Shown here piece by piece: positions 1-6,163 of a stretch of DNA of 6,819 nucleotides (its first letter is position 1; each line of letters starts with the position of its first letter). Below the pieces are notes generated by a model, which worked only from the letters and a program-made list of their open reading frames with translations, had not been told where the DNA came from and made no database searches. Source of the DNA: Candidatus Uhrbacteria bacterium (GTDB lineage Bacteria > Patescibacteriota > Patescibacteriia > UBA9934 > UBA11717). The position numbers and the translations under genes are program-made. The stretch spans positions 1 to 6,819 of the forward strand of contig JABIWD010000009.1 in the NCBI GenBank assembly GCA_018701105.1. The letters are read 5' to 3'.

Positions 1-1
1 G

Positions 2-109
2 ATCGGAGCAGGTGCATGGTTCTACAACTACCCCCACCCGCCACCCGGTGTGTATGAGGGCGGTCGCAGGTACTGGTGCGTTAGCGATATTCGATCGGCC
101 GCAAACTAG
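2..109 (+). CDS. C-terminal tail of an unrecognised protein (partial, 5' end outside window)
   Basis: The second reading frame is open from the left edge to a TAG at 107-109 and gives 35 residues. The tail is rich in aromatics, glycine and proline, with a short run WFYNYPHPPPG, a later RRYWC, and the end DIRSAAN. I do not recognise the family. Support for it being real is that the stop is followed at once by a terminator hairpin with a T-tract (117-145), and that the codons end mostly in G or C. A different frame is open over 12-200, but it would run through the terminator and its product is rich in Arg and Thr, like a shadow frame. The aromatic and Gly/Pro composition could fit a secreted or surface protein, but that is a guess. 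The main uncertainty is that so little of the gene is visible. Confidence 0.5.
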   Translation: MGAGAWFYNYPHPPPGVYEGGRRYWCVSDIRSAAN

Positions 110-116
110 ACGACGA

Positions 117-145
117 GGTTCGTGCCAGCTGGTGCGGCCTTTTTT
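117..145 (+). terminator. Rho-independent terminator after the left-edge gene
   Basis: The local stem pairs 117-126 (GGTTCGTGCC) with 131-139 (GGTGCGGCC) around an AGCT loop. It has one bulged T and several G-U pairs, and is followed by TTTTTT at 140-145. A competing longer-range pairing also exists: GGCCGCA at 97-103 is the exact complement of TGCGGCC at 133-139. That outer pairing overlaps the TAG stop at 107-109. Either fold places a GC-rich stem directly before the T-tract. It separates the left-edge gene from the lepA promoter. Confidence 0.75.
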
Positions 146-174
146 ATTTGCCCTGTGGATAACTCCTCTAAACA

Positions 175-203
175 TCGACAAATACGCGTATTTACGCTAG
201 AGT
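175..203 (+). promoter_or_regulatory. Putative sigma-70-type promoter of lepA
   Basis: A TCGACA box at 175-180 matches the -35 consensus at 5 of 6 bases. It is followed by exactly 17 bases and then TAGAGT at 198-203, which matches the -10 consensus at 4 of 6. Transcription would be expected to begin near 210-211, two or three bases before the lepA ATG at 213, giving an almost leaderless message. No Shine-Dalgarno sequence is seen before the ATG. The spacer contains a perfect palindrome (180-193), listed separately. The weak -10 is the main doubt. Confidence 0.5.
180..193. repeat. 14-bp perfect palindrome in the lepA promoter spacer (possible operator)
   Basis: AAATACGCGTATTT reads the same on both strands and lies wholly between the proposed -35 and -10 boxes. 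That position is where a dimeric repressor could block RNA polymerase. No second copy was noticed in the window, so a regulator-binding role is only inferred. It could also be a chance palindrome in an AT-rich spacer. Confidence 0.4.
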
Positions 204-212
204 GGGCGCATT

Positions 213-1994
213 ATGAAGCAGAGCGAGATCCGGAACTTTTGTATTATTGCGCATATCGATCATGGTAAGTCTACTCTTGCTGATCGGTTGCTTGAGATTA
301 CCGGAACAGTCGAGAAACGTAAGATGACGACTCAGGTGCTGGACACCATGGAGCTCGAGCAAGAGCGTGGTATCACGATCAAATTGCAGCCAGCTCGTAT
401 GACTTACAAAGGTCACACGTTGAATCTGATTGATACCCCTGGTCACGTTGACTTTGCATATGAGGTTTCGCGATCGCTCGCTGCGGTTGAGGGATGTATT
501 TTGCTCGTTGACGCTACTCAGGGAGTGCAGGCTCAGACTCTCGCAAACCTATACATGGCGATGGAGCATGGGCTCGAGGTCATTCCAGTGCTGAACAAGA
601 TCGATCTTCCTGCAGCTGACGTCGCATCGCGCACAAAGGAACTCGTGCAGTTACTTGGTTGCGCAGAGGACGAGATCATTTCTGTTTCCGGAAAGACTGG
701 GGAGAATGTGGAGACATTACTCGATGCTGTGATCGAGAAGGTGCCAGCTCCAACTGGCGACGAGTCGAGTGATCCTCGCGCACTTATTTTCGATTCTTTT
801 TATGATGATTATCAGGGGGTCGTTGCTTACGTGCGACTCGTTGACGGTGTATTAAAGAAAGGGCAGACACTACACATGATGGCGACAGACACAGACAGTA
901 CAATTACTGAGCTTGGCCACATCTCTCCGGCTCGTATTGCCGATGCTGAGATTACGACGGGTCAAATTGGATTCGTTGTAACAGGAATGAAAGATATTGC
1001 CGGTTGTCGCGTTGGAGACACTATGACGCTCAAAGGAGCGCAAGTTGAGTCTCTCGCAGGTTACAAAGAAGCTATTCCGATGTTGTATGCAGGGATATTT
1101 CCAAAAGATGGTGGAGATGTAAGTGAGTTACGTGACGCTATGGAGAAACTGCAGCTATCCGACTCCTCGTTAACCGTGGAGCCAGACCAGAGTAATGCGC
1201 TTGGAATCGGTTTCCGTGTTGGGTTGCTTGGAATGCTGCATCTCGAGATCGTCCAAGAGCGATTGCTGCGAGAGTCTGGCGTGGACGTGATTGTGACGAC
1301 TCCGAGTGTTCGATACCGCGTTGCAAAGCGTGATGGAAAAGAGATCGTCATCAAAGGACCTTTGGATCTACCAGAACCTACACACGTTGAGCAAGTGTAC
1401 GAACCGTGGGCAAAAGTAGATATCGTTGTGCCAACCGATTACGTCGGAGCAGTGATGACATTAGTGCAAGATCGCAAAGGGATCTACACGACGACAGAGT
1501 ACCTCGACCAGACACGTGCGCTCTTGCATTACGAGATGGCGTTGTCAGCCGTGATCGTTGATTTTTACGATGCACTTAAGACAGTGTCGAGTGGATATGG
1601 ATCAATGAGTTACGAGACAATCGACGAGCGACCTGCTGATGTTGTGCGGATGGATATTCTCGTCGCGGAGGAACCTGTGGAGGCATTGTCGACACTGGTT
1701 TATCGAGAAGAAGCGCATGCTGTCGGGAAGCGGATCATCAAGACGCTCAAAGAAGAGATCCCTCGACAGATGTTTGTGATAAAATTACAAGCGACGGTAG
1801 GAGGGGCGATTGTTGCCGGAGACCGTATCTCGGCTATGCGTAAGGATGTTACATCGGGATTGTATGGTGGAGACGTAACTCGAAAGCGCAAATTGTTGGA
1901 TAAACAAAAGAAGGGAAAGAAGCGAATGGCGGCGCAAGGTGCCGGCAGAGTGGAGATTCCATCTAGTGCATACTTGAAAGTCTTGAAGCGATAA
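213..1994 (+). CDS. lepA: Elongation factor 4 (LepA), ribosomal GTPase
   Basis: LepA/EF4 is a cytoplasmic GTPase that binds the ribosome, remodels stalled or mistranslocated complexes and has been tied to 30S assembly. The 593 residues match the usual length of about 600. The GTPase motifs are in order: P-loop AHIDHGKST (13-21), switch RGITIK (52-57), DTPGH (74-78), NKID (128-131) and the G5 motif as SGKTG (159-163) where SAK is more common. EF-G-like domains follow the G domain. The C-terminus carries the LepA-specific signature YGGDVTRKRKLLDKQKKGKK and ends IPSSAYLKVLKR, so the gene is complete. The ATG at 213 is chosen because the P-loop sits at the normal distance from it and the proposed promoter ends ten bases before it. 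No Shine-Dalgarno sequence precedes it. A 31-residue membrane peptide gene starts 17 bases after its stop. Confidence 0.97.
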   Translation: MKQSEIRNFCIIAHIDHGKSTLADRLLEITGTVEKRKMTTQVLDTMELEQERGITIKLQPARMTYKGHTLNLIDTPGHVDFAYEVSRSLAAVEGCILLVDATQGVQAQTLANLYMAMEHGLEVIPVLNKIDLPAADVASRTKELVQLLGCAEDEIISVSGKTGENVETLLDAVIEKVPAPTGDESSDPRALIFDSFYDDYQGVVAYVRLVDGVLKKGQTLHMMATDTDSTITELGHISPARIADAEITTGQIGFVVTGMKDIAGCRVGDTMTLKGAQVESLAGYKEAIPMLYAGIFPKDGGDVSELRDAMEKLQLSDSSLTVEPDQSNALGIGFRVGLLGMLHLEIVQERLLRESGVDVIVTTPSVRYRVAKRDGKEIVIKGPLDLPEPTHVEQVYEPWAKVDIVVPTDYVGAVMTLVQDRKGIYTTTEYLDQTRALLHYEMALSAVIVDFYDALKTVSSGYGSMSYETIDERPADVVRMDILVAEEPVEALSTLVYREEAHAVGKRIIKTLKEEIPRQMFVIKLQATVGGAIVAGDRISAMRKDVTSGLYGGDVTRKRKLLDKQKKGKKRMAAQGAGRVEIPSSAYLKVLKR

Positions 1995-2011
1995 AGTAAG
2001 CTGTAAGAGTT

Positions 2012-2107
2012 ATGTATAAAAGTAAATGGTTCAAGCGAGCGTTTGCGTTCGTATCGTTCATCGTTATCATCAGCATGGTGATGTTTACAGTTGCGTTTGG
2101 GTTCTAG
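2012..2107 (+). CDS. 31-residue single-span membrane peptide between lepA and recJ
   Basis: ATG at 2012 opens a 31-codon frame ending in TAG at 2105-2107. The product begins MYKSKWFKR, four basic residues in the first nine, and then is almost entirely hydrophobic from residue 10 to 31 (Phe, Val, Ile, Met, Ala, Gly). This is the pattern of one transmembrane helix with the N-terminus in the cytoplasm and essentially nothing outside. It fills most of the 116-base lepA-recJ gap, 17 bases after the lepA stop and three bases before the recJ ATG, which suggests translational coupling. A weak AAGAG lies five bases upstream. I do not know its family. It could be a true small membrane protein or a leader peptide whose translation affects recJ. 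The amino-acid pattern is too ordered for a random frame, but a search for conservation would be needed to settle it. Confidence 0.65.
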   Translation: MYKSKWFKRAFAFVSFIVIISMVMFTVAFGF

Positions 2108-2110
2108 TCT

Positions 2111-3844
2111 ATGGCAGATAAGACCTGGCTTATAAAAGAGCAGGTTCCAAGTGCAATAGCGGATAAATTTGTAGAGGTGCACCCCATGCTTGTGCAGCTC
2201 ATGTGGAACAGGGGGATTCAGGATCAAGCCGGGCTTGATCAGTTTTTGAATCCGGATTATGGAGACGACATCCATGATCCTTTTTTGTTCTCTCGAATGC
2301 AGGACGTTGTGGAGCGGATCTTCAAAGCACTTGAGGGCGACGATCTGATTATGATTCACGGCGACTATGATGGTGATGGGATTTGTGGGACTGCTGTGAT
2401 GTTGTCTGCTTTGCGAGAAGTTTGTGAGCGAGGTGGGTTTACCGCGTTCGATGAGGATCGTGTTCAGTGGTACCTGCCAGATCGCGAAGGTGATGGGTAT
2501 GGTATGAGTTACGGTGCGATTGAGGAGTTTAAAGAAAAGAAGGTGAATCTGATCATCACGGTTGATTGCGGCATCGCAAACACAGACGAGATCGCGAAGG
2601 CGTATGAGTATGGGATGGATGTTATCGTTATCGATCATCATCAGATGCCGGATGTTTTGTCGGATAAGGCACTGTTGATTCATCCGTTGGTACCAGGTGA
2701 GCAGTATCCATTTAAGAAACTTGCGGCTGTGGGCGTCGCTTTCAAAGTCGCCTGTGGTTTGTACAAGCATGCTCGAGATCGCGGGATCGACATGCCCGAG
2801 GGACTTGAGAAGTGGCTGCTCGATCTCGTTGCGATTGCGACGGTAACGGACATGGTTCCGCTTATAGGCGAGAACCGTACGCTCGAAAAATACGGGCTAG
2901 TTGTAATGAACAAGACTAAGCGCACGGGGTTGCTCGCACTCATGGAGGCCGCGGGTATCGAGCCTGGGAAGCTCAATACGACTGACATTGGATTCAAGAT
3001 TGGACCTCGCATCAACGCCGCAGGTCGCATCGCGCACGCAGGGGAGGCGCTAAAAGTGATACTTGAGAATGGTCCTGTTGCTGCAAAGCACCTGGCGAGT
3101 CGGTTGAATGAGATCAACAGGGAGCGACAGAAGTTGACCCGTGATGCTACAAAGGTTGCAATGGCGAAGATAGAGGGCGACGAGAAACGGTTTATCGCAG
3201 TTGTGGATAACTCTATCCGCATAGGAATAGCGGGCCTCGTTGCAGGTAAGATCGTAAACGAGACCGGCCTGCCGTCTGTCGTGATGACTAAGGTGGGTGA
3301 GAACTATGTTGGATCGGGGAGAGGTCCGGGTGGGTTTCACTTTGTTGAGGCGATGGATACTTGTCGCGAGCATATGATTACTGGTGGCGGTCATCCTCAG
3401 GCTTGTGGGTTTAAGCTTGAAGAAAAGTCGATCGCATCGTGGGTTGATGCTATGAACGAGCATGCTGTGAAAACGCTTGACCCTGAGCGCGGTCCGGAGC
3501 TGCACATAGACTCAGAGCTCGATCTTGCTCTTGCTGATTGGGAACTCGTTGACCTTGTGCAAAAGATGGAGCCCTATGGCGTTGGTAACGAGATGCCAAA
3601 GTTTGTCTCGCGTAAGTTGCAGGTTGTTGCAGCAGAGGCCATTGGGAAAACCAAGACACATCTTCGGCTCACGGTTGCAACGGAGGATCGTGTTATGCGA
3701 CAATGTATAGGATTTGGATACGGTAAGTGGTCCGATCGGTTAACGTTGGGTGACATGGTGGATCTTGTTTACGAGGTTGGTGTAAACGAGTGGAACGGAA
3801 ATCGTGAACTTCAATTGCAAATAAAAGATATCAAAAAAGTATGA
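2111..3844 (+). CDS. recJ: Single-stranded-DNA-specific exonuclease RecJ (DHH family)
   Basis: RecJ is a metal-dependent 5'-to-3' exonuclease on single-stranded DNA that acts in recombination, mismatch and base-excision repair. The 577 residues equal the length of the E. coli enzyme. DHH-domain motifs are seen in order: HGDYDGDG (83-90), VDCGI (151-155), the name-giving DHH (175-177), LLDLVAIATVTDMVPL with GENR after it, and GPRINAAGR (298-306). The DHHA1 domain has GSGRG (401-405) and GGGHPQACG (425-433). The C-terminus fits the OB-fold region. Small departures are DYDGDG where DYDADG is usual, and GSGRG where GSxRS is usual; the metal-binding residues themselves look intact. The start three bases after the small peptide gene has no Shine-Dalgarno sequence. 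The stop overlaps the RNase H start by four bases (ATGA), so the two are co-translated. Confidence 0.95.
   Translation: MADKTWLIKEQVPSAIADKFVEVHPMLVQLMWNRGIQDQAGLDQFLNPDYGDDIHDPFLFSRMQDVVERIFKALEGDDLIMIHGDYDGDGICGTAVMLSALREVCERGGFTAFDEDRVQWYLPDREGDGYGMSYGAIEEFKEKKVNLIITVDCGIANTDEIAKAYEYGMDVIVIDHHQMPDVLSDKALLIHPLVPGEQYPFKKLAAVGVAFKVACGLYKHARDRGIDMPEGLEKWLLDLVAIATVTDMVPLIGENRTLEKYGLVVMNKTKRTGLLALMEAAGIEPGKLNTTDIGFKIGPRINAAGRIAHAGEALKVILENGPVAAKHLASRLNEINRERQKLTRDATKVAMAKIEGDEKRFIAVVDNSIRIGIAGLVAGKIVNETGLPSVVMTKVGENYVGSGRGPGGFHFVEAMDTCREHMITGGGHPQACGFKLEEKSIASWVDAMNEHAVKTLDPERGPELHIDSELDLALADWELVDLVQKMEPYGVGNEMPKFVSRKLQVVAAEAIGKTKTHLRLTVATEDRVMRQCIGFGYGKWSDRLTLGDMVDLVYEVGVNEWNGNRELQLQIKDIKKV
2222..2247 (+). 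other. Terminator-like hairpin inside the 5' part of recJ
   Basis: GATCAAGCC at 2222-2230 and GGCTTGATC at 2232-2240 are exact reverse complements around a single G, so an 8-bp stem with a 3-base loop can form in RNA. Two bases later there is TTTTT at 2243-2247. The element lies about 110 bases inside recJ, in codons for residues near 38-46. Its form is that of a weak intrinsic terminator or pause site. It is coding sequence, so the pairing could be chance. Confidence 0.35.
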
Positions 3845-4245
3845 AGGCAGTTTTATACGGAGACGGTGGATCACGAGGAAACCCGGGACCAGCCGCGTCG
3901 GGCGTAGTTTTGTTTGACGAGGACGATGAGGTGATCGCTGAAGCGAATCGTTTCCTGGGAACTCAGACAAACAATTACGCGGAATATACAGCGATTATTA
4001 TCGGCCTTGAGCTTGCGATTGCTCACGACATAGACGAGCTTACGGTTAGACTAGATTCCGAGCTTGCCGTGAAGCAGTTGAAAGGTGAATATAGAGTGAA
4101 GAACGAGACGCTTGCTCGCCTGTATCTTCAGGTCATCAATTTGACTCACCAGTTTAAGTCGATTGAGTTTCAACACGTGCGTCGTGAGAAGAACAAACAT
4201 GCCGATGGACTTGTCAACAAGGCTCTAGATGAGGCCGCTCGATGA
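3841..4245 (+). CDS. RNase HI-type ribonuclease H
   Basis: RNase H cuts the RNA strand of RNA:DNA hybrids such as replication primers and R-loops. The 134-residue protein starts with the typical YGDGGSRGNPGP block. The four acidic catalytic residues are all present: Asp8, Glu48 (in NNYAEY), Asp72 (LDSELAVKQL) and Asp122 (in the block HVRREKN...ADGLVNKALD). The late HVRREKN pattern resembles the short, HBD-less RNase HI subgroup often annotated as reverse-transcriptase-like or YpdQ-like, rather than classical E. coli RnhA, so I give no symbol. The ATG overlaps the recJ TGA by four bases. A matching function is plausible, since RecJ and RNase H could together remove RNA-DNA flaps or primers, but this is inferred from position only. 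The last codons carry the pilM promoter. Confidence 0.92.
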   Translation: MKAVLYGDGGSRGNPGPAASGVVLFDEDDEVIAEANRFLGTQTNNYAEYTAIIIGLELAIAHDIDELTVRLDSELAVKQLKGEYRVKNETLARLYLQVINLTHQFKSIEFQHVRREKNKHADGLVNKALDEAAR

Positions 4246-4246
4246 G

Positions 4247-4255
4247 TGGTATAAT
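4247..4255 (+). promoter_or_regulatory. Extended -10 promoter of pilM
   Basis: TGGTATAAT at 4247-4255 is a perfect extended -10 element (TG-N-TATAAT). No good -35 box is seen 16-18 bases upstream, which is normal for extended -10 promoters. The -10 ends seven bases before the pilM ATG at 4263, so transcription should begin at or next to the A of the start codon. The pilM mRNA would then be leaderless. The element begins just after the RNase H stop (4243-4245). Confidence 0.7.
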
Positions 4256-4262
4256 GAATTAA

Positions 4263-5408
4263 ATGTCACTGTTTGGAAAAAAAGAAGAGCGCTACATTGG
4301 CGTAGACGTTGGAGCCGGCGGTATGAAAATCGTCGAGCTTTTGTTTGAGAATGGGCACTATAAGTTGATGACATACGGATCAACATCTCGTAATGCTGAT
4401 GTTGTCGCAACATCGCTGACCGAAAATCCTGAAGTTGCGGTAAAGCATCTCAAGGAACTCGTTAAAGAGGCGGGTGTAGAGGGGAGGGATGTTATTGCTT
4501 CACTACCTGTTCATTCGGTGTTCAGCTCAATCATTGCAATTCCAAAAGTAAAAGACGAGCTCGAGACTCGTTCTCTTGTGGAGCGTCAGGCGGAGAAGTT
4601 GCTTCCGCTACCGCTCGCAGAAATGATAATTGATTATCAATTGATTGATGACAAGAAGATTGGCGACGGTAATGACAGCGATGGAGCGGTGACGAAGCAG
4701 AAAACATTGGTTGCAGAAAAAAGTGAGGCTACAGGGCGTGCAGATGAGAATGAGCGTGTAATGATCACGGGAGCGCAGAAAACGATGGTGAGCACGTACA
4801 CTAAGATATTCCAGAACGCCGGGCTAGACCTCATGAGTCTAGAGACAGAACCGTTTGCTTTGATCCGCTCGATGATTGGAGATGACAAGAGCCCCATCAT
4901 GATTCTGGACTTGGGAGCGTTCCGAACTAACATGACCATTGTGGAAAACGGAATCCCGTTTATCAACCGAAGTATTAAAGTAGGAGGTGGTTCGGTGACT
5001 CAGGCGATTGCAACTCAGATGAGCATTAGCATCGAAGAGGCTGAGCAGGTGAAGTACGACCTTCATGCTTCCGGTAGCGCTATACCAAAGGCAGTTGTTG
5101 ATTTATTCCAGCCAATTGTGCATGAGGTTAACTATGCAATGGAGGTATTTGTAAAATCAGAGATTTCCAAGAATCAACATGTTGAGAAAGTGATACTTAC
5201 AGGTGGGTCTGCGCTTTTGCCAGGACTTGATCAGTTTTTGACTGAACAGTTGAACGTGCGAACTTTTGTTGGAGACCCGTGGGCGCGTGTGAAGGTTAAC
5301 CCTGCGTTGCGTCCCGTGCTTGATGAGCTTGGACCCAGGTTTGCTGTTGCGATTGGATTGGCGATGCATTCCAAGAAGAAGGCGTCTAAAGAAAAGATCA
5401 AGAAGTAA
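4263..5408 (+). CDS. pilM: Type IV pilus assembly protein PilM (actin-like ATPase)
   Basis: PilM is a cytoplasmic actin/FtsA-like ATP-binding protein that links to the inner-membrane proteins PilN and PilO of the type IV pilus machine. The 381 residues start MSLFGKKEE and then show phosphate-1 motif GVDVGAGGMK (13-22), the LPLPLAEMIIDYQ block (114-126), phosphate-2 motif ILDLGAFRTN (214-223), RSIKVGGGSVTQAIA (236-250) and adenosine motif ILTGGSALLPG (311-321). A hydrophilic stretch at about 129-165, rich in Asp, Lys, Glu and Gly, looks like an insertion in the middle of the fold. The end is Lys-rich. No pilN or pilO follows: an unrecognised gene starts one base after its stop. ATP binding looks intact. 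A closely related FtsA-like role is less likely given the pilin gene downstream. Confidence 0.9.
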   Translation: MSLFGKKEERYIGVDVGAGGMKIVELLFENGHYKLMTYGSTSRNADVVATSLTENPEVAVKHLKELVKEAGVEGRDVIASLPVHSVFSSIIAIPKVKDELETRSLVERQAEKLLPLPLAEMIIDYQLIDDKKIGDGNDSDGAVTKQKTLVAEKSEATGRADENERVMITGAQKTMVSTYTKIFQNAGLDLMSLETEPFALIRSMIGDDKSPIMILDLGAFRTNMTIVENGIPFINRSIKVGGGSVTQAIATQMSISIEEAEQVKYDLHASGSAIPKAVVDLFQPIVHEVNYAMEVFVKSEISKNQHVEKVILTGGSALLPGLDQFLTEQLNVRTFVGDPWARVKVNPALRPVLDELGPRFAVAIGLAMHSKKKASKEKIKK

Positions 5409-5409
5409 T

Positions 5410-5751
5410 ATGGTAGAGGCATGGAAACAGCGACCCGAGCCTCTTGGCCTACTTGTTCATGATCCCGGTTCTGATCTTCTTTTCGAGAGCGCGGGTGATA
5501 AGTCGCACAGGTTCACGACAAGAAATAGCGAAGTGCCGTTGATCACCGTGTTTAGCATACATACACAGGTTCGCCCTTTGGTGGCTGTCTTGTCGCTTGG
5601 ACGCCGAGTTGGCTGTTGTATTGAGGGTGACGATGATGTCGTGCACGTCGCGCGGAGGATACTGGCGATGTCACCAGGATTGTCGGCGCTACCAGTGGCT
5701 GTTTGGAATGGAGAGCAATGGTCGTCTCACGAATTAGAATCCCTAGTATGA
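5410..5751 (+). CDS. Unrecognised 113-residue protein between pilM and a response regulator
   Basis: I do not recognise this protein. It starts MVEAWKQRPEPLG one base after the pilM stop and ends HELESLV, with its TGA overlapping the next ATG by four bases (5748-5751), so it is fixed in the operon. There is no signal peptide and no transmembrane segment. The middle (about residues 43-70) alternates hydrophobic and polar residues like beta strands and contains a Cys-Cys pair at 69-70. An acidic GDDD (73-76) is followed by a likely helix to residue 88. Overall it reads as a small soluble alpha/beta domain. A longer in-frame start at 5320 would overlap pilM by 89 bases and add an Arg-rich piece, so it was not used. 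Its place suggests a partner of PilM or of the receiver, which is inference only. Confidence 0.75.
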   Translation: MVEAWKQRPEPLGLLVHDPGSDLLFESAGDKSHRFTTRNSEVPLITVFSIHTQVRPLVAVLSLGRRVGCCIEGDDDVVHVARRILAMSPGLSALPVAVWNGEQWSSHELESLV

Positions 5752-6131
5752 ACACCCCATATCATATTTGCATACTAGAGGACGATCCATTTTTTGCCGG
5801 GTTGTTTGCTCGAAAATTTGAGGCAAGAGGGTGGAAGACGACGGTGATTGAACATGCTGATGACGTTGATCAATGCGTTGAGGCAGGGATGGACGTGCTA
5901 GTTATGGATATCGAAAGCAGCGAGGGTGATGGCAGGGAGTTGATTCCACGCATGAAAGCATCGCCAAAAACTGCTACAATGCCAATTATCGTACTTACAA
6001 AGGCGTCGGATCGTGCAACCGTCCAGAAGATGATGGGGCACGGAGTTGATGCATACCTGTTGAAAGGGCATTTCGTTCCGAGCGAAGTTGTAGAGAAAGT
6101 CCATAGAATACTTGAGAGCAGAGCAGCGTAG
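5748..6131 (+). CDS. Single-domain response regulator (CheY-like receiver)
   Basis: The 127-residue protein is one receiver domain with no output domain. The key positions are present: acidic cluster EDD (11-13), phospho-acceptor Asp54 in VMDIESSEGDG, Thr84 in VLTKAS and Lys106 in YLLKG. Such proteins accept phosphate from a histidine kinase and act by binding a partner. The usual proline after the conserved Lys is replaced by Gly (KGHFVP). The start at 5748 is chosen because it leaves the normal short lead before the first strand (HICILEDD) and overlaps the previous stop as ATGA; an in-frame ATG at 5703 would add 15 residues not typical of the fold. No kinase gene lies in the window. The neighbours suggest control of pilus assembly or movement, as with PilG and PilH in other bacteria, but no homology to those is claimed. 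Confidence 0.92.
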   Translation: MNTPYHICILEDDPFFAGLFARKFEARGWKTTVIEHADDVDQCVEAGMDVLVMDIESSEGDGRELIPRMKASPKTATMPIIVLTKASDRATVQKMMGHGVDAYLLKGHFVPSEVVEKVHRILESRAA

Positions 6132-6163
6132 AGACTACAGTTGATTCAAAATTATTCAGACCT

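Noticed and set aside
1..145. A structured RNA gene at the left edge
   Set aside because: I looked for RNase P RNA, tmRNA, SRP RNA and tRNA hallmarks and saw none; a coding tail plus terminator explains the stretch.
12..200. A 62-codon + strand frame before lepA
   Set aside because: It runs through a terminator hairpin and T-tract and into the lepA promoter, and overlaps a better-looking frame ending at 109.
1700..2770. A 356-codon open frame on the - strand across the lepA end and recJ start
   Set aside because: It is antisense to two well-supported genes with intact motifs, its product has no recognisable domain and odd composition, and there is no gap for it. It is a shadow of + strand codon bias.
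2680..3505. Two further - strand open frames (180 and 151 codons) inside recJ
   Set aside because: Both lie wholly within recJ, are not supported by motifs and are Ser/Arg/Thr-rich like other antisense shadows.
2234..5241. A 16-base identical sequence in recJ (2234-2249) and pilM (5226-5241)
   Set aside because: Both copies encode Leu-Asp-Gln-Phe-Leu in the same frame with the same codons; there is no flanking similarity, so it is a chance match of a short peptide.
5320..5409. A longer start for the 113-residue protein
   Set aside because: It would overlap pilM by 89 bases and add a Lys/Arg-rich segment; the ATG at 5410 one base after the pilM stop fits the operon spacing.
5703..5747. A longer start for the receiver gene
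   Set aside because: The added 15 residues do not fit a receiver fold, and the ATGA overlap at 5748 is the usual arrangement.
6132..6163. A separate promoter for the pilin gene in the 32-base gap
   Set aside because: TTGATT (6141-6146) resembles a -35 box, but there is no -10 at the right distance before the ATG; read-through from pilM is simpler.
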